DNA from: Candidatus Aerophobota bacterium
Lineage (GTDB): Bacteria; Aerophobota; Aerophobia; Aerophobales; B3-G15
Assembly (NCBI GenBank): GCA_021162265.1
Contig: JAGGZA010000003.1
Span: 1-9,294 of the forward strand
DNA: 9,294 bases
Reading direction: 5' to 3'
This document shows positions 6,900 to 9,294 of this stretch, one piece after another; within the stretch, counting starts at the first letter, position 1, and each line of letters begins with the position of its first letter. The position numbers and the translations under genes were made by a program. Below the pieces are notes generated by a model. The model had not been told where the DNA came from. It saw only the letters and a program-made list of their open reading frames with translations, and ran no database searches.

Positions 6900-6915
6900 T
6901 GCAAAGATTTTACCA
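6900..6915 (-). promoter_or_regulatory. Predicted sigma54 (RpoN) -24/-12 promoter of the flgB operon
   Basis: On the minus strand the sequence is TGGTAAAATCTTTGCA. It fits the RpoN pattern TGGYAYRN4TTGCW with a single mismatch, has the obligatory GG-N10-GC spacing, and has a perfect TTGCA at -12. It points into flgB. Counting from the -12 C (6901), transcription would start near 6889, giving a leader of about 13 bases. The gene just upstream encodes an activator with the GAFTGA loop that contacts sigma54, which strengthens the call. The element is seen in the sequence; its use is inferred. Confidence 0.75.
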
Positions 6916-6952
6916 TCGCCAGAATAAAAGAAAAAAACCTTTAAACTATCTC

Positions 6953-6970
6953 TTCCAGGAAAATATTTCC
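6953..6970 (-). promoter_or_regulatory. Candidate upstream activator-binding dyads (TTCC/GGAA cluster)
   Basis: The plus strand reads TTCCAGGAAAATATTTCC, containing two overlapping perfect dyads: TTCC-A-GGAA (6953-6961) and GGAAA-ATA-TTTCC (6958-6970). They start at the last base of the regulator's stop codon and are centred roughly 70-80 bases upstream of the predicted flgB transcription start, a plausible place for an enhancer-binding protein site. The second dyad could also be a weak 5-bp hairpin, but no U-tract follows it. The function is inferred. Confidence 0.35.
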
Positions 6971-8322
6971 TATGTCAGGTGGTATTTTTTTATCTTATTT
7001 CTTATAGTGCGTACACTTACTCCTAAAATCTCTGCCGCTCTTGTCCTGTTGCCGGCAACTTTTCTAAGAGTATACTGGATTAACCTTTTCTCCATTTCCT
7101 CAAGAGTTGCATCACTGAAATCAAAGGGAAATTCAGAAATTGCATCATCATTATTTATTTGAAGAAACAAATCTCGAGGAGTAATATAGTTACCCTCACT
7201 TACCACTATTGCTCTTTGCACAGCATTCTCCAGCTCTCTTACATTTCCAGGCCAATGATACCTGCTCATCATCTCAAGACATTCAGGAGTAACCTCCTTT
7301 AACTTCCTTCCATCCTGAGAATCATACTTTTTTAAAAAGTAATTCACCAGAAGAGGAATATCTTCCTTCCTTTCCCTTAGAGGAGGAAGGGATATAGGAA
7401 TTACATTTAACCGATAATAAAGGTCTTCTCGTAACTTTCCTTTTTTAACAGCTTCCAGTGGATCCATATTTGTGGTTGCAATTACCCTTACGTCTACCTT
7501 TATGGTCCTTGTACCTCCTACTCTTTCAAACTCTCTCTCCTGCAAAACTCTTAGAAGCTTTGCCTGAAAATTAAAAGAGGTCTCACTTATCTCATCAAGA
7601 AGAATGGTTCCGGTATCAGCCAGTTCAAATCTTCCCTCTTTCTTTTCCAGAGCTCCGGTAAAAGCGCCCTTCTCGTATCCAAAAAGTTCACTTTCTAAAA
7701 GATCTTCAGGAAGAGCAGCGCAATTAACTTTTATAAAAGGTCTTCTCTTGCGCGGACTTATGTTGTGAATCTCTCTTGCTACAAGTTCCTTACCTGTTCC
7801 TGTCTCTCCATAAATTAAAACAGTGCTTTTAGTGGGAGCTGCCTTAGCTATCATTCTGTAAACTCTTTTCATGGGTGGGCTTTCTCCTATTAACTGCTTA
7901 TTTCTATAGATATGGTCTATTTCTGATTTAAGATAGCGATTTTCTCTCAACAAATTTTGATATTGAGAGATTTTCTGGATAGCGATTTTAATCTGGTCAG
8001 GGATAACAGGTTTGGTAAGGTAATCACAAGCGCCTTCCTTCATTGCCTGCACTGCATCTTCTATGCTCCCATAGGCAGTAATCACCATTACAAAGGTAGA
8101 AGGAGAAACTTTTTTTATTTCCTTCAAAAGAGTAAGCCCATCTAATCCTGGCATTTTTACATCGGTAACCACTAAATCAAAGTGGTTTTCCTTAATCCTC
8201 TTAAGTGCTGAATGCCCATCTTTAACCAGAGTAACCCTGTAGCCTTCTCTTTTTAAAACTTCATTTAATAGATCACGAACCAGAGGCTCATCATCTACTA
8301 CAAGAATACTCTCTACAGCCAT
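6970..8322 (-). CDS. NtrC-family sigma54-dependent response regulator, probable flagellar activator (FlgR/FlrC-like)
   Basis: 450 residues in the full three-domain layout. The receiver domain (1-120) has acidic pocket D10/D11, phospho-acceptor D54 in TDVKMPGLDG, T82 and K104. The AAA+ domain has Walker A GETGTGKE (172-179), the sigma54-contacting GAFTGA loop (219-224), Walker B TILLDE (239-244), arginine-finger region LREDLYYRLNV (297-307) and WPGNVREL (357-364). The C-terminal Fis-type helix-turn-helix (about 421-448) contains NRTRAAEILGVSVRTIRNKI. All residues for phosphorylation, ATP hydrolysis and open-complex formation are present, so it should be an active EBP. Its position next to the kinase and immediately ahead of flgB suggests a dedicated flagellar regulator. 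The sequence alone does not separate it from AtoC or ZraR relatives. The ATG has GAGGG upstream and lies 32 bases inside the kinase gene. Confidence 0.95.
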   Translation of the reverse strand: MAVESILVVDDEPLVRDLLNEVLKREGYRVTLVKDGHSALKRIKENHFDLVVTDVKMPGLDGLTLLKEIKKVSPSTFVMVITAYGSIEDAVQAMKEGACDYLTKPVIPDQIKIAIQKISQYQNLLRENRYLKSEIDHIYRNKQLIGESPPMKRVYRMIAKAAPTKSTVLIYGETGTGKELVAREIHNISPRKRRPFIKVNCAALPEDLLESELFGYEKGAFTGALEKKEGRFELADTGTILLDEISETSFNFQAKLLRVLQEREFERVGGTRTIKVDVRVIATTNMDPLEAVKKGKLREDLYYRLNVIPISLPPLRERKEDIPLLVNYFLKKYDSQDGRKLKEVTPECLEMMSRYHWPGNVRELENAVQRAIVVSEGNYITPRDLFLQINNDDAISEFPFDFSDATLEEMEKRLIQYTLRKVAGNRTRAAEILGVSVRTIRNKIKKYHLT

Positions 8323-9294
8323 TTTTTACTTCCCTCAAGCTGGTTATTAAAGGAAAACTCAGGACAAAAGTGGTACCTTCCCCGGGCTTGCTTTCTAACT
8401 TTACTTTTCCTCCATGACTTTGAACTATTTGCTGGACAACCGACAAACCTAATCCATATCCCTTTGATTTAGTAGTGTAAAAGGGACGAAATATTTTCTT
8501 TCTTTCCTTAAGGGGTATCCCACATCCTGTATCAGAAAACTCTATTAAGACCTCTTCGCAAGAAGTACTAATGATATAATCTCCATCTATTTCCCTTAGA
8601 AACTGCCTGCTTTCATATTGAAGATATTTTCTTTTACTAACTTTAATAGTTAACTTTCCTCCCCCAGGCATAGCTTCAATTGCATTAAGGGCTAAATTTA
8701 AAAAAACCTGTTTTAAAAGATCAGGGTCTGCTACCATCTCAACAGGTTGCAGAGGAAAATCTTTGATAACGGATATCCTCAGTTTTTCCTTCTCTATCTT
8801 TTTCTGGATAATACAAATGGTGTATTCTATGAGTTTATCCACTATAACTGTTTGAAAATCTGGTTTTAAAGGACGAGAGAAATTCAAAAGGCTTGTAACA
8901 AGATTGTTTAAGCTCCTGGCTCCCTTTATAATGTGATCAATCCAGACACTTTTTTCCTTATCCTCACTTAAACTTTCTTTCAGTAAAAGGGCAAACCCTT
9001 CTATCCCGGAAAGAGGATTTCTTACCTCATGAGCAATACTTGCCGCCATTTCTCCCAACATCGCCATTTTTTCTTTACGGCGGACCTCTTCCTTGAGATA
9101 CCTCAATGCAGACACATCTCTGAATACCACCACTATCCCTTCGGTTTTACCCTGAGAGGAGTTTACTGGATTTATTATAATCTCTAAAAAAAGGTCTTTA
9201 TCCTGTGAGAAAAAGTGCCTTTCTTCTGCAAGTGGTTTTTTCTTTCTAAATGTCTTTTTCAAAATATAAACAAAGTCTTTATTCTCTCTCCCAA
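8291..9294 (-). CDS. NtrB-type PAS sensor histidine kinase, 5' end cut by window
   Basis: 333 codons are visible and the frame stays open to the window edge, so the true start lies outside. A TTG at 9262 is in frame but is not a credible start, because coding similarity continues upstream of it. The visible N-terminal part is the end of a PAS domain (LFLEIIINPVNSSQGKTEG, then VVVFRDVSALRYLKEEV). The HisKA domain follows with EMAASIAHEVRNPLSG; the phospho-accepting His codon is at 9031-9029. The ATPase domain has the N box NLALNAIEAMPGGGKL, G1 DTGCGIP, F box FRPFYTTK and G2 GYGLGLSVVQQIV. All catalytic boxes are intact. No membrane segment is visible, so it may be a soluble FlgS/FlrB/NtrB-like kinase, although the N-terminus is missing. 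It presumably phosphorylates the adjacent regulator. The last 10 codons overlap that gene in another frame. Confidence 0.94.
   Translation of the reverse strand, partial: GRENKDFVYILKKTFRKKKPLAEERHFFSQDKDLFLEIIINPVNSSQGKTEGIVVVFRDVSALRYLKEEVRRKEKMAMLGEMAASIAHEVRNPLSGIEGFALLLKESLSEDKEKSVWIDHIIKGARSLNNLVTSLLNFSRPLKPDFQTVIVDKLIEYTICIIQKKIEKEKLRISVIKDFPLQPVEMVADPDLLKQVFLNLALNAIEAMPGGGKLTIKVSKRKYLQYESRQFLREIDGDYIISTSCEEVLIEFSDTGCGIPLKERKKIFRPFYTTKSKGYGLGLSVVQQIVQSHGGKVKLESKPGEGTTFVLSFPLITSLREVKNGCREYSCSR

Noticed and set aside
6900..6921. Alternative -24 GG at 6920-6919 for the sigma54 promoter
   Set aside because: The spacing to the GC at 6902-6901 would be 16 bases, incompatible with the strict GG-N10-GC requirement. 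Only the GG at 6914-6913 fits.
6926..6970. Intrinsic terminator between the regulator and flgB
   Set aside because: A 5-bp AT-rich stem (6970-6958) and a T-rich run (6937-6926) are present but are separated by 20 bases, with no good stem directly before the T-run. Read-through from the regulator gene cannot be excluded.
6899..7162. Plus-strand open frame of 87 codons starting in the regulatory gap
   Set aside because: It lies almost wholly antisense to the helix-turn-helix end of the regulator, has no ribosome site and no recognisable protein pattern. It is an ORF shadow.
8291..9262. Kinase gene starting at TTG 9262
   Set aside because: The frame continues open to the window edge with plausible PAS-domain residues (GRENKDFVYIL) before the TTG, and no ribosome site precedes it. 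The gene is better treated as cut by the edge.
1..9294. Non-flagellar type III secretion (injectisome) cluster
   Set aside because: FlgB, FlgC, FliE and a FliG with all rotor charge positions are flagellum-specific.

Overview
The window is one compact flagellar gene block, read entirely on the minus strand. From high to low coordinates it holds an NtrB-type sensor kinase (5' end cut by the window edge), an NtrC-type sigma54 activator, flgB, flgC, fliE, fliF, fliG, fliH, fliI, fliJ, a MotE/YlxF-type protein, and the first 53 codons of a probable fliK. No RNA genes, insertion sequences, CRISPR arrays or integration sites are visible. No gap between genes exceeds 100 bases.

Organism: an AT-rich, motile, Gram-type-unresolved bacterium, possibly from a less-sampled phylum. 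The order flgB-flgC-fliE-fliF-fliG-fliH-fliI-fliJ-ylxF-fliK is the one known from the Bacillus fla/che operon and also occurs in deep lineages. The adjoining NtrBC-like pair and a sigma54-type promoter are instead typical of Proteobacteria, Nitrospirae and other diderm groups. The combination argues against an ordinary Bacillus relative, but the sequence does not settle the phylum.

Layout: (1) 9294-6970, two-component system, with kinase and regulator overlapping by 32 bases. (2) 6969-6877, the regulatory gap. It carries a GG-N10-GC sigma54 promoter element (6900-6915) just before flgB, and a cluster of TTCC/GGAA dyads about 70-80 bases upstream of the predicted start of transcription. (3) 6876-5764, proximal rod and rod/MS-ring adaptor genes flgB, flgC and fliE, nearly abutting. 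(4) 5763-5714, a 50-base gap holding three adjacent palindromes, the largest break inside the operon. (5) 5713-1, fliF to fliK, in which nearly every stop overlaps the next start (14, 8, 4 and 4 bases, one ambiguous junction, then 4).

How it works together: the kinase presumably phosphorylates the regulator, which would drive sigma54-RNA polymerase at the promoter directly downstream of its own gene. The products build the base of the flagellum: MS ring (FliF), switch rotor protein (FliG), FliE adaptor, proximal rod (FlgB, FlgC), export ATPase complex (FliH, FliI, FliJ), a MotE-like membrane-anchored chaperone candidate, and the hook-length ruler (FliK). The structural genes look intact and conventional. 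The main interest is in the regulatory gap, the fliE-fliF palindromes and the mixed regulatory and gene-order lineage, not in a new enzymatic system.
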